In this document: positions 1 to 8,977 of the stretch, piece after piece
Layout of the letters: the number at the start of each line of letters is the position of its first letter
Numbering within the stretch: the first letter of the stretch is position 1
IMG/VR virus record: IMGVR_UViG_3300025012_000249
Span: 1 to 28,517 of that record
Reading direction: 5' to 3' (one strand)
Origin: a virus
Length of the DNA: 28,517 nt
Made by a program: the position numbers and the translations under genes
The notes under the pieces: model-generated
The model's database searches: none
Told to the model about the DNA's origin: nothing
What the model saw: the letters and a program-made list of their open reading frames with translations, nothing else

Positions 1-1146
1 CTGGAGCCACACATTCACCGCATCCGCCGTAACCGCGTAGGCACCCTGCCACACCTGACGAGACTGCGCGGCTGCATATCCAGTCGTCGTTGCGCCGCTG
101 CGCAGGATTGCACCCGGAACGGCAACGGTTGTGGAAAGGGCGAGATTGGCACCGCCCGTGATGACCTTGCCTATGATCGACACGCCCGCGCTGGTGGCAT
201 CGGACAGCGGCCAATCGGTGCCGTCCACGCTGCGGCCCGCGTCCACATTCAAGACGGCGGTGAAGCGAGCCATCGCCACGTCCGGAGCCCACGGCCCGGC
301 GCCACCCGGATCGACATCGGTTGCGCCACCCGGGGCGGCGGTGAAGGTGTAGACACGAGCGTTGATGGTTATCGTGTCGCCAGCGGTGACGTTGCCCACG
401 GCGCGGAAGTAGCCCGAGGTGGCGTGACCCACGTCGCGCTGAAGGCCACGACCGAACTTGGCGAGGATCGTTGCGTCGTCGTCCCAGAAGTTGTCGGCGA
501 ACTTGGCACGAGAGACCGCGGCGGCCTCGAAAAAGTCCGCAGACATCTTGAGTCGCCCGGCCCCGTCAGCCGAGAACAGGCCGTCCACGACGCCCGCCGT
601 CGGAACCTGTCCGCCGCGCGAAGCGTCCTGGTGTGTGTGGACCGGCAGCGCGGACTCGGGAAGCGAGATGCGGATCGCGCCGACCGCTGCGTCCACCACG
701 GCGACGAAGCCGATGATCTGCTGAAGACTTGTTGCACCCGTGGGCGGCGTCAGTGTCCATCCGCCAGCGGTGCCGGAAAGGTAGACGGCCTGCCCCTCGG
801 CGCCGGCCGCGGTGTTCTGATTGAGCAGCCACCGCGCGTTGGTCGCTTCTCCGGTCGCCCCGAGCAGTGCGGCGCCCACGGCGACGAGTACTGCCTCGTG
901 CGCGGTCCCGGCGGTGGCGTCGGCCAGCTTGACCTCGGCGTAGTATTCGGTGCCGACCAACTGGAAGCCCGACACGTAGAGCAACTGCCCGTCCGTGTAC
1001 GCTTCCTCACTGATCGTCTTGATGCGCATGAGGTCCCCGAGTGCGGCGGTGGATATCCGCAGCCGGCCCTGATCGTCAGCGGACAGGTTTCCGCCATCGA
1101 GCAGTACCAGGAAGCCACCCGCGAGATTGATTCTACCGTCAGCCAT
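1..1146 (-). CDS. Fibre-like virion protein, 3' end cut by window
   Basis: An uninterrupted minus-strand frame runs from ATG at 1146-1144 to the window edge: 382 codons and no stop, so the C-terminus is missing. The start has a GGAGG Shine-Dalgarno six bases upstream. The protein begins MADGRINLAGGFLVLLDGGN and is rich in Ala, Gly and Thr with alternating beta-strand-like segments. It contains the pattern GQAVYLSGTAGGWTLTPPTG (about residues 131-150), a type seen in phage fibre and other surface proteins, and later AGDTITINARVYTFTAA (about residues 256-272), a small beta-domain motif common in phage structural proteins. It is the last gene visible in the minus-strand morphogenesis operon. Fibre or decoration role is inferred from composition and context; no enzymatic motif is seen. 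The open plus-strand frame over this stretch is its shadow. Confidence 0.75.
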   Translation of the reverse strand, partial: MADGRINLAGGFLVLLDGGNLSADDQGRLRISTAALGDLMRIKTISEEAYTDGQLLYVSGFQLVGTEYYAEVKLADATAGTAHEAVLVAVGAALLGATGEATNARWLLNQNTAAGAEGQAVYLSGTAGGWTLTPPTGATSLQQIIGFVAVVDAAVGAIRISLPESALPVHTHQDASRGGQVPTAGVVDGLFSADGAGRLKMSADFFEAAAVSRAKFADNFWDDDATILAKFGRGLQRDVGHATSGYFRAVGNVTAGDTITINARVYTFTAAPGGATDVDPGGAGPWAPDVAMARFTAVLNVDAGRSVDGTDWPLSDATSAGVSIIGKVITGGANLALSTTVAVPGAILRSGATTTGYAAAQSRQVWQGAYAVTADAVNVWLQ

Positions 1147-1158
1147 GTTGACCCTCCG

Positions 1159-1533
1159 TTAGGTGCCCCAAACTATTACGCGCACATTTGTCACCGTAGC
1201 CGCCACGCCCGAGAGCGTGTACGTCTCCGCTCCCGGCGCGGGCATGATGTCCGCCGGCGACCCCGACGCGAGCAGGAAGACACGGCCCTGGAACGGACTG
1301 GACAGGTTCGTCGGTTTGATGAGGATGTCGGCCGGAGCTACGATCAGAATCCCGTAACTGGTTCCGATGCCGAGCGCCACAGGATCGATCACGACCGACC
1401 CGCCGCCGGTTGCCGGTACGTCTACCGAGATGTTCACCCACTCGTCTACGTCCACGGGCATGTCGAGCGCACCGCCGTTGACGTACGCGCTGTCGAGCGT
1501 GAGGGAGAGAACGGTGCGGAGGCTCTGCGCCAC
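1159..1533 (-). CDS. Small beta-rich structural protein (GTG start)
   Basis: 124 aa protein starting at GTG 1533-1531, which shares one base with the TAG stop of the upstream gene (1533-1535), so translation is probably coupled. AAGAGGAA lies seven bases upstream as the ribosome site. The protein (start AQSLRTVLSLTLDSAYVNGG after the initiator, end NVRVIVWGT) is a run of short hydrophobic strands with Gly/Pro/Ala turns, no cysteine and few charges, which fits a small all-beta virion protein. A longer reading of the same frame up to 2226 is excluded because it would overlap two better-supported genes. No family recognised; a structural role is inferred from its place between other virion genes. 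Confidence 0.7.
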   Translation of the reverse strand: MAQSLRTVLSLTLDSAYVNGGALDMPVDVDEWVNISVDVPATGGGSVVIDPVALGIGTSYGILIVAPADILIKPTNLSSPFQGRVFLLASGSPADIMPAPGAETYTLSGVAATVTNVRVIVWGT

Positions 1534-1751
1534 TATGTATTCCTCTTGCGTCCGGCGGCGGACCACTTGGCCATTTTCCCCACGCCGTACTTTTCTCGAC
1601 CCCTCGCGGCTGCAATCTTGCGCGCATGCTCCATCGACATGTCGGGGTCTTCCGCCATCATGTCGTCGATCATCATCGACATGCGCCCGCCCATGCCTGG
1701 TTTTGTGGACTTCCCGGCGTACTCTTTCGGCATGTGCTTCGACGCGAACAT
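1533..1751 (-). CDS. Small basic, methionine-rich protein
   Basis: 72 aa, ATG at 1751-1749 with GGGAG five bases upstream; its stop overlaps the next gene by one base. The N-terminal half contains a methionine-rich acidic stretch (MSMMIDDMMAEDPDMSMEHA) and the C-terminal third is strongly basic with KYGVGKMAKWSAAGRKRNT. Small proteins ending in a K/R-Y-G-x-x-x-M-x-x-x-x-x-x-G-R-K-R pattern occur in virion operons of environmental short-tailed phages; that resemblance is from memory and the role is unknown. The charge split (acidic helix, then basic tail) would suit a small DNA- or head-associated protein, but this is inference. Confidence 0.65.
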   Translation of the reverse strand: MFASKHMPKEYAGKSTKPGMGGRMSMMIDDMMAEDPDMSMEHARKIAAARGREKYGVGKMAKWSAAGRKRNT

Positions 1752-1760
1752 GGCTGCTCC

Positions 1761-2129
1761 CTACGTTGCGATCCTGTCGGCTTGGTACGCGCTCGTCGTC
1801 TCGGTCAGACCCGGATCGCAGTCGCCCTCGTTGTAGCACTTGACCGTTACTACGATCTGCACGCCCGGCCCCGGCGCCATGCCGGCCACGGTGAAGCGAA
1901 TCGCGTAGACGTGGTTCGTCCAAGCAGCCACGCCATCGGCGGCATTCGGACTGCCCGCGACGGTCCACCACAACCCGCCCTGAAAGTGCTGTTGCTCGTA
2001 GGCCACGTTGCCCACGGCGCCACCCTGCCGGTCGAACTCGACGAAGTTGTTTGCCTTCTGTCCCTTGGGCGAGACGGTCTGCGCGCTGTCGGCAAGGAAC
2101 GTGAGTTGCCGAAGATGGGTCGTTCTCAC
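1761..2129 (-). CDS. Small structural protein, paralogue of the 2126-2506 gene
   Basis: 122 aa, GTG start at 2129-2127 overlapping the TGA of the upstream gene (GTGA), with AGGA seven bases before it. The C-terminus (CYNEGDCDPGLTETTSAYQADRIAT, in two parts: CYNEGDCDPGLTETTS then AYQADRIAT) closely matches that of its upstream neighbour, and the middle shares the WTV-x-GSPN, Y-x-x-RFT and short-strand pattern. The two genes are therefore a tandem duplication. The predicted fold is a small beta-sandwich: alternating strands, W/Y-rich, no membrane segment. Its place among virion genes suggests a minor fibre, appendage or decoration subunit. No catalytic motif seen. Confidence 0.75.
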   Translation of the reverse strand: MRTTHLRQLTFLADSAQTVSPKGQKANNFVEFDRQGGAVGNVAYEQQHFQGGLWWTVAGSPNAADGVAAWTNHVYAIRFTVAGMAPGPGVQIVVTVKCYNEGDCDPGLTETTSAYQADRIAT

Positions 2130-2506
2130 GTCGCAATCCTGTCTGCCTGATAGCTGCTTGTGGACGGCGTGAGCGGCGGATCAACGTCGCCCTCGTTCCA
2201 GAGCTTGAGCGTTGCCTTGATCCCAACGGTCGGCGGCACGCCCTGCGTCAACGTGAAGCGGTACGCCCATGCGTTGTAGGCAGACCAAGTGTAGACCTCG
2301 TTGCCGTCGCCGAGCACGTTGGGGCTGCCGGGAAGCACGGTCCACGGCCCGTCCGCGACGTACTGCACTTCGTAGGCAAGAGACGCGGGGTTGCCGTCTA
2401 GGCGCTCCATTTCCAGTGTGGCGCGAGTCTTGTTGCCGTGTGGCCCCATCGTCACGACTTGGCCGTCGGTGGTGAGTGTCGATTGCTGGAGGAATGAACT
2501 GTTCAA
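2126..2506 (-). CDS. Small structural protein, paralogue of the 1761-2129 gene (TTG start)
   Basis: 126 aa. The best start is TTG at 2506-2504, preceded by GAGG with a six-base spacer; there is no ATG in this frame near the start. The protein is beta-rich (ATLEMERLDGNP, WTVLPGSPNVLGDG, WAYRFTLTQGV) and ends SSYQADRIAT, nearly identical to the end of the following gene. It is the first gene after the 1647 aa virion protein, separated from it by a 106-base gap, the largest gap in the minus-strand operon, so expression may be adjusted here. A small virion subunit is likely by context; which one cannot be told. Confidence 0.75.
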   Translation of the reverse strand: MNSSFLQQSTLTTDGQVVTMGPHGNKTRATLEMERLDGNPASLAYEVQYVADGPWTVLPGSPNVLGDGNEVYTWSAYNAWAYRFTLTQGVPPTVGIKATLKLWNEGDVDPPLTPSTSSYQADRIAT

Positions 2507-2515
2507 TCCAAACCT

Positions 2516-2544
2516 CGCGCATCACATGAAGTATTGCTTGTCAA
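2516..2544 (-). promoter_or_regulatory. Possible weak promoter upstream of the paralogue pair
   Basis: A perfect TTGACA hexamer lies on the minus strand (2544-2539) in the 106-base gap after the 1647 aa gene. The hexamer expected 17 bases later (2521-2516) reads TGCGCG, which is a poor -10 box. A 14-base inverted repeat, AAGTCC-AC-GGACTT, lies at 2543-2556 and overlaps the end of the hexamer. An internal late promoter or processing site is possible, but the missing -10 keeps this weak. Confidence 0.22.
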
Positions 2545-2612
2545 GTCCACGGACTTCCATGCCCTTTCACGGGCCGCTGGTATCGTACCACGGAAGTTGC
2601 GAGGGTCAAGGT

Positions 2613-5600
2613 TCATTTTTCACCCCGGATGCGTTCGATGTACTCGAATTGAAGCGACTGCTTCTGGCGCATCATCGCGGGGATCTGGCCGATGCTGTCT
2701 GCGTCGCCGGCCATTGTCAGGCGGGTGATCTCTCCTGTGAGTTCCGCAAGCCGTCGTTTGAGATCCGCAGCCAGCACCGCCTTTCGCTTCGGAACGTCAA
2801 CGGACGCGAGCTTCGTGCCGGACAACGCGCCCGCAACGGCGGCAGGCACCGACTGCACCGTCGTCTGGTGTGGCGCGGACTCGCCCCTCCATGCCGCTGC
2901 GATGGCCGGTGCCGTCCAGGAGATCGCCGGCGGCATGAGGAGTTGGCCCGCTCGTTCCGCTGCCCGTTCTCGCTTGATCTCCCCCGGCGCGGAAGCGGGC
3001 ACAAAGGGCTTGCCGGTGAACCAATCCGCGGACGGAGCCGGGCCAAGGCTGGTGCCAAGCATGAACGTTTGCGCCACGGGACCGCCGTAGACCATTTCCG
3101 ACAACGCCTGCGTGGCGCCACCCTCCCCGCCTTCCCGTTGCGGCGACCACAGCGAGCCGGCGGACACCATGTACTGCGATTGAACAAACATGGGTTTCCC
3201 GGTCGAGTCGCGGCCAACGAACACCTGCGAGCCACGGTACGCCGGGGATACCCGTTCCGCTTCCTCGACCTGCTCGGGCGTGTAGCCGCTCGCGTAGGAC
3301 AGGAATCGCTCGGACACGTCGCCCAGCGCACGCAGCGCCAGTGAGTGCAGCGGCCGGCGGCGGAAGTAGTTCGTGATCTGCTCCGCCGTCAGGGCCGTGA
3401 ACTTGTAGAACGGCGCGACGCCATAGCGGGATACAGCAGAAACCCAACCCGGCACGTCGGAGTAGTCAAGGAACGACTCGTAGGCGTGGCGTAGCGCGGC
3501 ACGCGGGCCGCCTGCGAGCATGGCCTGTGCGTCGTCACCCCAGAAGCCCGCGGCGCGCTTGAGGGCCTGTTTCGCGCCCGCTCCGCCGCCCTCGAAAGCT
3601 CGCTGCATCTCTCGGACGATGGTGTACGCGACGGCCTTGAAGTATTCGTCGGACGCCGCATACAGTTCTGCCGGCTTGTCGAGTCCCCACTTCTTCGCCA
3701 GTTTGAGCCAGTCCACGTCCTGCTTGACGCCGTTGCGTAGAGCAGCCCGCGCCTTCTCCCACGTCATGCCACCGACCGCATCCATGACAGCGGAACGCAT
3801 CCGAGAGTCGTCAAGCAAAGAGCGACCGCCTGACGCAGCACTCGCCGCCCGCCATTCGTCGAGGTCCGCACCGCCCTTGCGAAGTTGGCCCGCGACACGC
3901 GCGTAGACTTTCGCGTTGTCCACATGCCACGGCGCGAGATTGCCCATGACCGCCTGATTGAAAGTCGCGTTGATGAAGTTACGGGGCAAGGCGCCGACGT
4001 TGTAGGGCCAGAGAACATGGACTTGCTTCCACGCCTTGACGCCGGCCTCTCCCTTGGCTAGCCACCCCACGGACCGCGTTGCACCCTCGTTCAAGTCCTC
4101 AAGCAGTTGGAGCGCGTCCCAGACTTCGGGCGACACGGCCTTGCCGGCGAGCGGGCCGTAAGACGGTCTGCCGCTGGCGAGCTTCGTGACGGGCACGCGC
4201 TTCCATCCCGACGGCAACTTCGCTTCGGAAGTCACGGCGCCGGGCAGTTCCGACACGCCCTTCATGAACTCTCCGCGAGACACCGCGTTGGCAAGCCGGA
4301 ACGTGGTATCGCGGACCACGTTGGGGCCGTCCGCCATGAGTTCATATGCTTCCTTGAGCGTTTGCATCGGAAGGTCGCCGATGATGCGACGCGCGGCCAT
4401 GTCCTGCCCGTCGCTCTTGAAGCGCAGGAACTCGCCGTACCGGGCCGCAGCCGCTTCAACGGCCGAATCCGTCCCGAGTGCTTCCTGTACGACTTTCATC
4501 TTGAGCGCGAGTTCGGGATTCTTCTTGAGAAGCGCATCCCAATCATAGCGCCGAGACAGGTACGATCCAAACCGCTTAATCAGGTCTTCGCCTTCGATGA
4601 TGCCGAGTTCGGCCGCACGGGCACCGAGGTTGTCGATGACCTGGCGGACGGGCTGCACGATATCGCGGACAAGGCTCCGGTTTTCATCGGACATCTTCGG
4701 CAACTTCGGGGTGCGCATCTTGGGCGGCTCTGTAGGCTTTGCCGCAACCATCCTCCCGCCCGGTCCCTCTGACACCACGAGTGGCGGCTGGCCCTCCGGG
4801 GCGAGCGTGATCGGCTTGAACGGCGTCGGCAGTCCGCCGCGTGGCGGAGGTATCAGCGGCAGTTCTCCCTGGACCGCCGCGCCATCGGGCAGTCCGCGCG
4901 GCGGGCCGGGGTACGCCTCTCCGGGTCGCAAGAATGGCACCTCCGGCGCGTCGCGCTTGCCAAGCACGCCCGTCGGCCCGGAAGGCGGCAGCGGTCGCGG
5001 TCCCTCCGGTGGTGCCCCAACGGCGAACCGGGATTCTTGCTCGGGAAGCGGCGCTGTTGGCGGTCCAACTTTGGGGCGCGGCCGGCGGAGAACGGACGGC
5101 GGGCCGCGCTGCTCGGTTGCCTCAAAGAGACGCGGTTCCGGGGGCGGTGGCGTGACCTCGACTGGCCCCATGCGAAGCTCGCCCGTGGCTTTCTCGGGCG
5201 GCGGCGTGAATTCTCGCGCAAGTTGAATGTCAGATTCGCCAGTCGCCGCGACGTCCGGGTACTCGGCCAGCACTCCGGGGGCAATCGGATGCCCTTTCTC
5301 GCGGAGCTTTGTGACGATCTCCCGGTGCGCTTCCCGTAACGCCACGGCGCGGTTGTAGGGGTGCATGTTCTGGATCTCGGGGCGCCCCTGAAAGCGAGCA
5401 ACGAACTGGTCTGCGGTCACGTCGAACGCGCGCAGTGGAGCAGCGCTCTGGTTCTTGAGTACTTCGTAAACGATCTGCGGCGCGGCGATGGTTGGCTTTG
5501 GTAGCGGTTTTCCGGCCACTCTCTCGGCCGTCTTGGCCGCCGTCGAGAACCCCGGCGGAGGCATGATCGGGAAATCCACCCGCTCTGCCCCCACGATGTC

Positions 5601-7556
5601 CGGCGGCAGCTTCTCCCAATCCACGGGCCGGGACCAGGGAGCGCCCGCAGAGAAATCGACGCCCTCACGCACGGGGGTGGGTAGCCCCCCGATGGTCTGG
5701 CCCGGCTTCGGCGCAGGCCCCTTCTCCGGTAGTGGAAACTCAATCTCCCGCTGGTTTATCGCGGCGACGGGCTCGCCGAGTTCGGGCGGGCCGGTGCGTT
5801 CCGGCGCGGGTCGAATCGGCACGCCGGTCTGCTCCTGCTTTTCTTGGAAGGACAGTCGCCACGGCGCTTCCTGTGGTGGCGCCCTGCCGGAGTCCACAGG
5901 CACGTACTCGACGGTAAGCCCCTTGAGCTTCGCCGCGTCAGGGGGCAGATCCTTGGGCTTGTAGACCTTGCCCGCCGCATCTCGCCACTGGACCGTGACG
6001 CCGTACTCTTCCAGCGTCGGCGGCAGTTCCTTGTCGCCCGCGAACTGCCGTGCGAGCAGCTTCTTGCGCATGAACTCGCTGCCGTCCAGCCCCTCCGGCT
6101 CGTCTACCATCTTGAGGCGAGCGAGCGTCACTTCGTCGTCGGGAAGCGCGACCTTGCCGCCGTAGCGCGCCTGCGTCTTCGGGTCAACCCACTGCGTCGA
6201 GCGACCCTCCAGCGCGACTTGCTTGCGCCAGTGTTCCGGCTGCGCGTGGACGATCTCGGTGAACAGGTCGCGGGTCTTCGTTACTTCACCGGAAATGGGA
6301 TGTACCGTGTCCTCTGCCATTCCATACAGTTTCGACAGAGCGGCCTCGGCAGCGATCCGATCTTCGACGCCCGGCATCGTCTGCGTTCGGGCCAACGCCC
6401 GAAGTTCCGGCGAAAGCGTCTCGATTGCCGCCGTGGGTTTCAAGACGACACGACGCGCGGCAGAACGCAGCGACGGCGGCATGATGTCTGAGCCCGCAAT
6501 GAACTTGCTTGCGTCGTAGACGTACGACCCGGGGAGCGGCAGGCCCGTGGCTGTCAACCCGAGTTTGACGGGCGCCGCAGCGGCTTGACCGCCCGCGGCC
6601 TTCATCACCCTGCCTACTTTGCCGACGGTCTTCAGCACGCCCGCGAGCTTGGGAATCCGCGTGGACAGCCGTTCAAGCGCGGTGAGGATCGACCCGCCGC
6701 CACTGAGCGGAATGGCGAGAATCTGCCCGACCATCACCGGATCTTCTTCCCACATTTTCGAGAGGACGCCCACGGGATCGGCGGCGAGCACCTTGCCGAA
6801 CTCGCCCAGTTGCTCCGCCGTGTCGATGGCGGTCTCCGCGATTGCGCGCTGTGTCACCGGGTCTCGAAGGACGATACCCGGCGCGGCCTTACCGAGAGCC
6901 ACGGCAGCAGCCAGGGTGCCCTCCCCCACCGCAACGACGCCGCGACGCACTTTCTCAGGGAACGACGGTCTCCAGTCAATGGGCTCCTTCTCGCCAGATA
7001 CGCCCGTCTCCACTTCGGACGGTCGGATGCCAGTCATCTCTTCGCGGATCTCCGAGAGGTTCACTAGTCGGCGTTCGTTCGCGGCCTTGCGCCACGCGGC
7101 CTTGCGTTCGACTTCCTCCCCCTGTATCTCACTGAATGGGCCCTTGATCTCGGCGATACGTCCGAGTTTCCGAGCCGCTTCCGGCGACCATCCATAGACA
7201 CGGCGGGGCTCGGCGCCGGGTTCATCCACACTCGGCCCCGGAAGTTGAAACCCCGGAGTGCGCCCGATGCCCATTCCGGGCTCCTTTACGGTCACGGGTT
7301 GGATGCCGGGCGGCAGAGGATGCGGCGTCTCTAGTTCTATCTCTCGCGCGGCTACGGCTTGGCTCTGTCGCCGTTCGTCTGCCGCGCGTGCCACCGTCTC
7401 AGGGGACTGGATGAGCGATGCGGGCTCCTCGGGCAGCATGGACGTGCCGAGTTTGACCAGGAACGAGTCCGCGGGCGGAGTGATGGCGTTGCGGGTCGCG
7501 AGTTTCCTGAGATCCTCGATGTCCTTGAGCGCATCTTGTGTGACAGGAAGAGCCAT
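2613..7556 (-). CDS. Giant internal virion protein (1647 aa)
   Basis: 1647 aa, ATG at 7556-7554, starting five bases after the stop of the 468 aa gene. Regions in order: charged N-terminus; hydrophobic Ala/Gly-rich segments at about residues 200-230 and 268-345 that could be membrane-active; a disordered Pro/Gly-rich linker at about 800-935; and a helical C-terminal region from about 985. The last contains LWPYNVGALPRNFINATFNQ (about 1180-1200), YAASDEYFKAVAYTIVREMQ (about 1297-1316) and FLDYSDVPGWVSAVSRYGVA (about 1358-1377) followed by PFYKFTAL. This ordered set (Asn/Arg-rich helix, E/F-K helix, DYSD followed by FPFY-like) is characteristic of very large phage virion-associated or polyvalent proteins. 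Position after the nozzle-like and beta-helix genes matches genes for proteins ejected with DNA. No lytic transglycosylase motif (catalytic ES with GxxQ) or peptidase motif was spotted. Role in ejection is inference. Confidence 0.85.
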   Translation of the reverse strand: MALPVTQDALKDIEDLRKLATRNAITPPADSFLVKLGTSMLPEEPASLIQSPETVARAADERRQSQAVAAREIELETPHPLPPGIQPVTVKEPGMGIGRTPGFQLPGPSVDEPGAEPRRVYGWSPEAARKLGRIAEIKGPFSEIQGEEVERKAAWRKAANERRLVNLSEIREEMTGIRPSEVETGVSGEKEPIDWRPSFPEKVRRGVVAVGEGTLAAAVALGKAAPGIVLRDPVTQRAIAETAIDTAEQLGEFGKVLAADPVGVLSKMWEEDPVMVGQILAIPLSGGGSILTALERLSTRIPKLAGVLKTVGKVGRVMKAAGGQAAAAPVKLGLTATGLPLPGSYVYDASKFIAGSDIMPPSLRSAARRVVLKPTAAIETLSPELRALARTQTMPGVEDRIAAEAALSKLYGMAEDTVHPISGEVTKTRDLFTEIVHAQPEHWRKQVALEGRSTQWVDPKTQARYGGKVALPDDEVTLARLKMVDEPEGLDGSEFMRKKLLARQFAGDKELPPTLEEYGVTVQWRDAAGKVYKPKDLPPDAAKLKGLTVEYVPVDSGRAPPQEAPWRLSFQEKQEQTGVPIRPAPERTGPPELGEPVAAINQREIEFPLPEKGPAPKPGQTIGGLPTPVREGVDFSAGAPWSRPVDWEKLPPDIVGAERVDFPIMPPPGFSTAAKTAERVAGKPLPKPTIAAPQIVYEVLKNQSAAPLRAFDVTADQFVARFQGRPEIQNMHPYNRAVALREAHREIVTKLREKGHPIAPGVLAEYPDVAATGESDIQLAREFTPPPEKATGELRMGPVEVTPPPPEPRLFEATEQRGPPSVLRRPRPKVGPPTAPLPEQESRFAVGAPPEGPRPLPPSGPTGVLGKRDAPEVPFLRPGEAYPGPPRGLPDGAAVQGELPLIPPPRGGLPTPFKPITLAPEGQPPLVVSEGPGGRMVAAKPTEPPKMRTPKLPKMSDENRSLVRDIVQPVRQVIDNLGARAAELGIIEGEDLIKRFGSYLSRRYDWDALLKKNPELALKMKVVQEALGTDSAVEAAAARYGEFLRFKSDGQDMAARRIIGDLPMQTLKEAYELMADGPNVVRDTTFRLANAVSRGEFMKGVSELPGAVTSEAKLPSGWKRVPVTKLASGRPSYGPLAGKAVSPEVWDALQLLEDLNEGATRSVGWLAKGEAGVKAWKQVHVLWPYNVGALPRNFINATFNQAVMGNLAPWHVDNAKVYARVAGQLRKGGADLDEWRAASAASGGRSLLDDSRMRSAVMDAVGGMTWEKARAALRNGVKQDVDWLKLAKKWGLDKPAELYAASDEYFKAVAYTIVREMQRAFEGGGAGAKQALKRAAGFWGDDAQAMLAGGPRAALRHAYESFLDYSDVPGWVSAVSRYGVAPFYKFTALTAEQITNYFRRRPLHSLALRALGDVSERFLSYASGYTPEQVEEAERVSPAYRGSQVFVGRDSTGKPMFVQSQYMVSAGSLWSPQREGGEGGATQALSEMVYGGPVAQTFMLGTSLGPAPSADWFTGKPFVPASAPGEIKRERAAERAGQLLMPPAISWTAPAIAAAWRGESAPHQTTVQSVPAAVAGALSGTKLASVDVPKRKAVLAADLKRRLAELTGEITRLTMAGDADSIGQIPAMMRQKQSLQFEYIERIRGEK

Positions 7557-7561
7557 GCCTA

Positions 7562-8968
7562 TTACATCCCCTGTCGCTTCTTTTCGGCATCAAACCATGT
7601 CCGTTCGGCTGGGCTCAACTTGCCGCCGCCCTCCAGTTTCTGTATGAGAACATCCAGATCGTAGGTCTTTCCTTGCGGCGGTGACACGGTTCCGCTCATG
7701 GCGCCACGCAGGATTTCGTCCTTCATGTCCAGCAATTCGGGATCGCTGAAAATGTCCACCTTGCCGGCGGCCTGGACCCGCAGGGCGGCACGACGCGCCG
7801 CTTCACCCCGATCCAGCCGGCCTTCGCGGACTGCGGCTGCGTCGGAAATCCGTTCTTCCTTGAGTTCGGCAAGTTTCTGTCGGGAGTCCGCTCGCTCGTC
7901 GGCCCGTGCGCGTGTTTCGGCGGGAGTCAGCTTGGTAGGTTGGCCAGCCGGCGGGGGGGCACCGCCCGTCATGCCGCCAGCAAAGGCTCGTTGCGACTTC
8001 AGAAGCTCGGCCCACTTTCTGGCCCCAGCCCCGGCCTGCACCGCACCCGCCGCCGCACGGTATTCAGGGCTGTCGAGACCGTACTGGTCGCCAATTCTCC
8101 CCATGTCAACCGTCGTCCAGGGCTTCTCGCGTGCCCCGCCCCTTCCCGTTCCCTGTCGGAGCGCCTTCGCGGCCAGAGCCCTTTCCTTCTCGGTTCGTGC
8201 CTGCTGCAACATGATGTCGAACTCGCTCTGCACCGAACCCGGCAGGACGATTTCCTCTTCCCCCGCACCCGGTTCTCCCGAAATGTAGCCGCGAGCGAGA
8301 TGTCTCCCCGTTTCGGGCTCCACCCGATAGGACGGCGCACGGCCGGGCTCTGCACGGAGTTGTCGAGCACCGAATGATTCCACCGCGCGAGGCATGGGCG
8401 ATTTCGGGCCGGCGATGGGAGCGAACCCCTGCGTTTGCTCGCGTTGCTCGGCAGCCTGTCTGCCAGTGCGGATCGTGTCCAGCAACCCCTGTGCGCCAGC
8501 CGGAAGCACCCGCGACGGCGGCGGCGGCACGACCGGGCCGATTTCGGGCAACGGCACCTCTTCGCTTCGCGGGCCAGCGCCAGGCGCCCTCGGCACCTCA
8601 GGACTGACGAGGAAGGCCCCTGCCTGCCTGCGGCTTTGCTCCTCGCGCTGCTGGCGATCCTTCGTGGCCTTATCAAACAGCGCCTTGGCCGTCGCTGTCG
8701 CACGCTCGCCCCTGGCTTTGTTTTCCGCCGTTGTCTCCGCAAGCACACCAGCCGCCTGCTTCTCCACGGCCCCCATGTGCTCCCGCTCGCGTTGCCGCGT
8801 CGGGGACACGTAATCCACCGCGATCTCGGTGCCGAAGCGAATGGGAGCCTCGACAATGGCCTTGCCGAAGCCCTCAGCGGCGCCCTCTTTGAACAGAGTC
8901 CACGGAGATGGACGCCACCGCTGCGCCTTGACGGTTTCTACTGGGTCGTAGCCTTTCCAGAAAGCCAT
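7562..8968 (-). CDS. Internal virion-type protein, coiled-coil and Pro/Gln-rich (468 aa)
   Basis: 468 aa, ATG 8968-8966 with GGAGA six bases upstream. N-terminus MAFWKGYDPVETVKAQRWRP, then a short amphipathic Ala/Gly region (about 25-55), a long charged helix (about 55-115: HMGAVEKQAAGVLAETTAEN, KARGERATATAKALFDKATK), a Pro-rich low-complexity middle (about 118-225) and a charged helical C-terminus (about 330-468). The layout, position between the 424 aa and 1647 aa genes, and absence of enzyme motifs fit an internal virion or ejection protein of a short-tailed phage. No family recognised. An alternative is a chaperone for the giant protein encoded next. Confidence 0.7.
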   Translation of the reverse strand: MAFWKGYDPVETVKAQRWRPSPWTLFKEGAAEGFGKAIVEAPIRFGTEIAVDYVSPTRQREREHMGAVEKQAAGVLAETTAENKARGERATATAKALFDKATKDRQQREEQSRRQAGAFLVSPEVPRAPGAGPRSEEVPLPEIGPVVPPPPSRVLPAGAQGLLDTIRTGRQAAEQREQTQGFAPIAGPKSPMPRAVESFGARQLRAEPGRAPSYRVEPETGRHLARGYISGEPGAGEEEIVLPGSVQSEFDIMLQQARTEKERALAAKALRQGTGRGGAREKPWTTVDMGRIGDQYGLDSPEYRAAAGAVQAGAGARKWAELLKSQRAFAGGMTGGAPPPAGQPTKLTPAETRARADERADSRQKLAELKEERISDAAAVREGRLDRGEAARRAALRVQAAGKVDIFSDPELLDMKDEILRGAMSGTVSPPQGKTYDLDVLIQKLEGGGKLSPAERTWFDAEKKRQGM

Positions 8969-8977
8969 TGTCGTCTC

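Noticed and set aside
424-1836. 470-codon plus-strand open frame
   Set aside because: Exact mirror frame of the minus-strand fibre-like gene (1-1146) extended over its small neighbours; Arg/His-rich translation and no ribosome site.
1159-2226. Long minus-strand frame of 355 codons
   Set aside because: Only its last 124 codons make sense; upstream part overlaps two better-supported genes. GTG at 1533 with a ribosome site was used.
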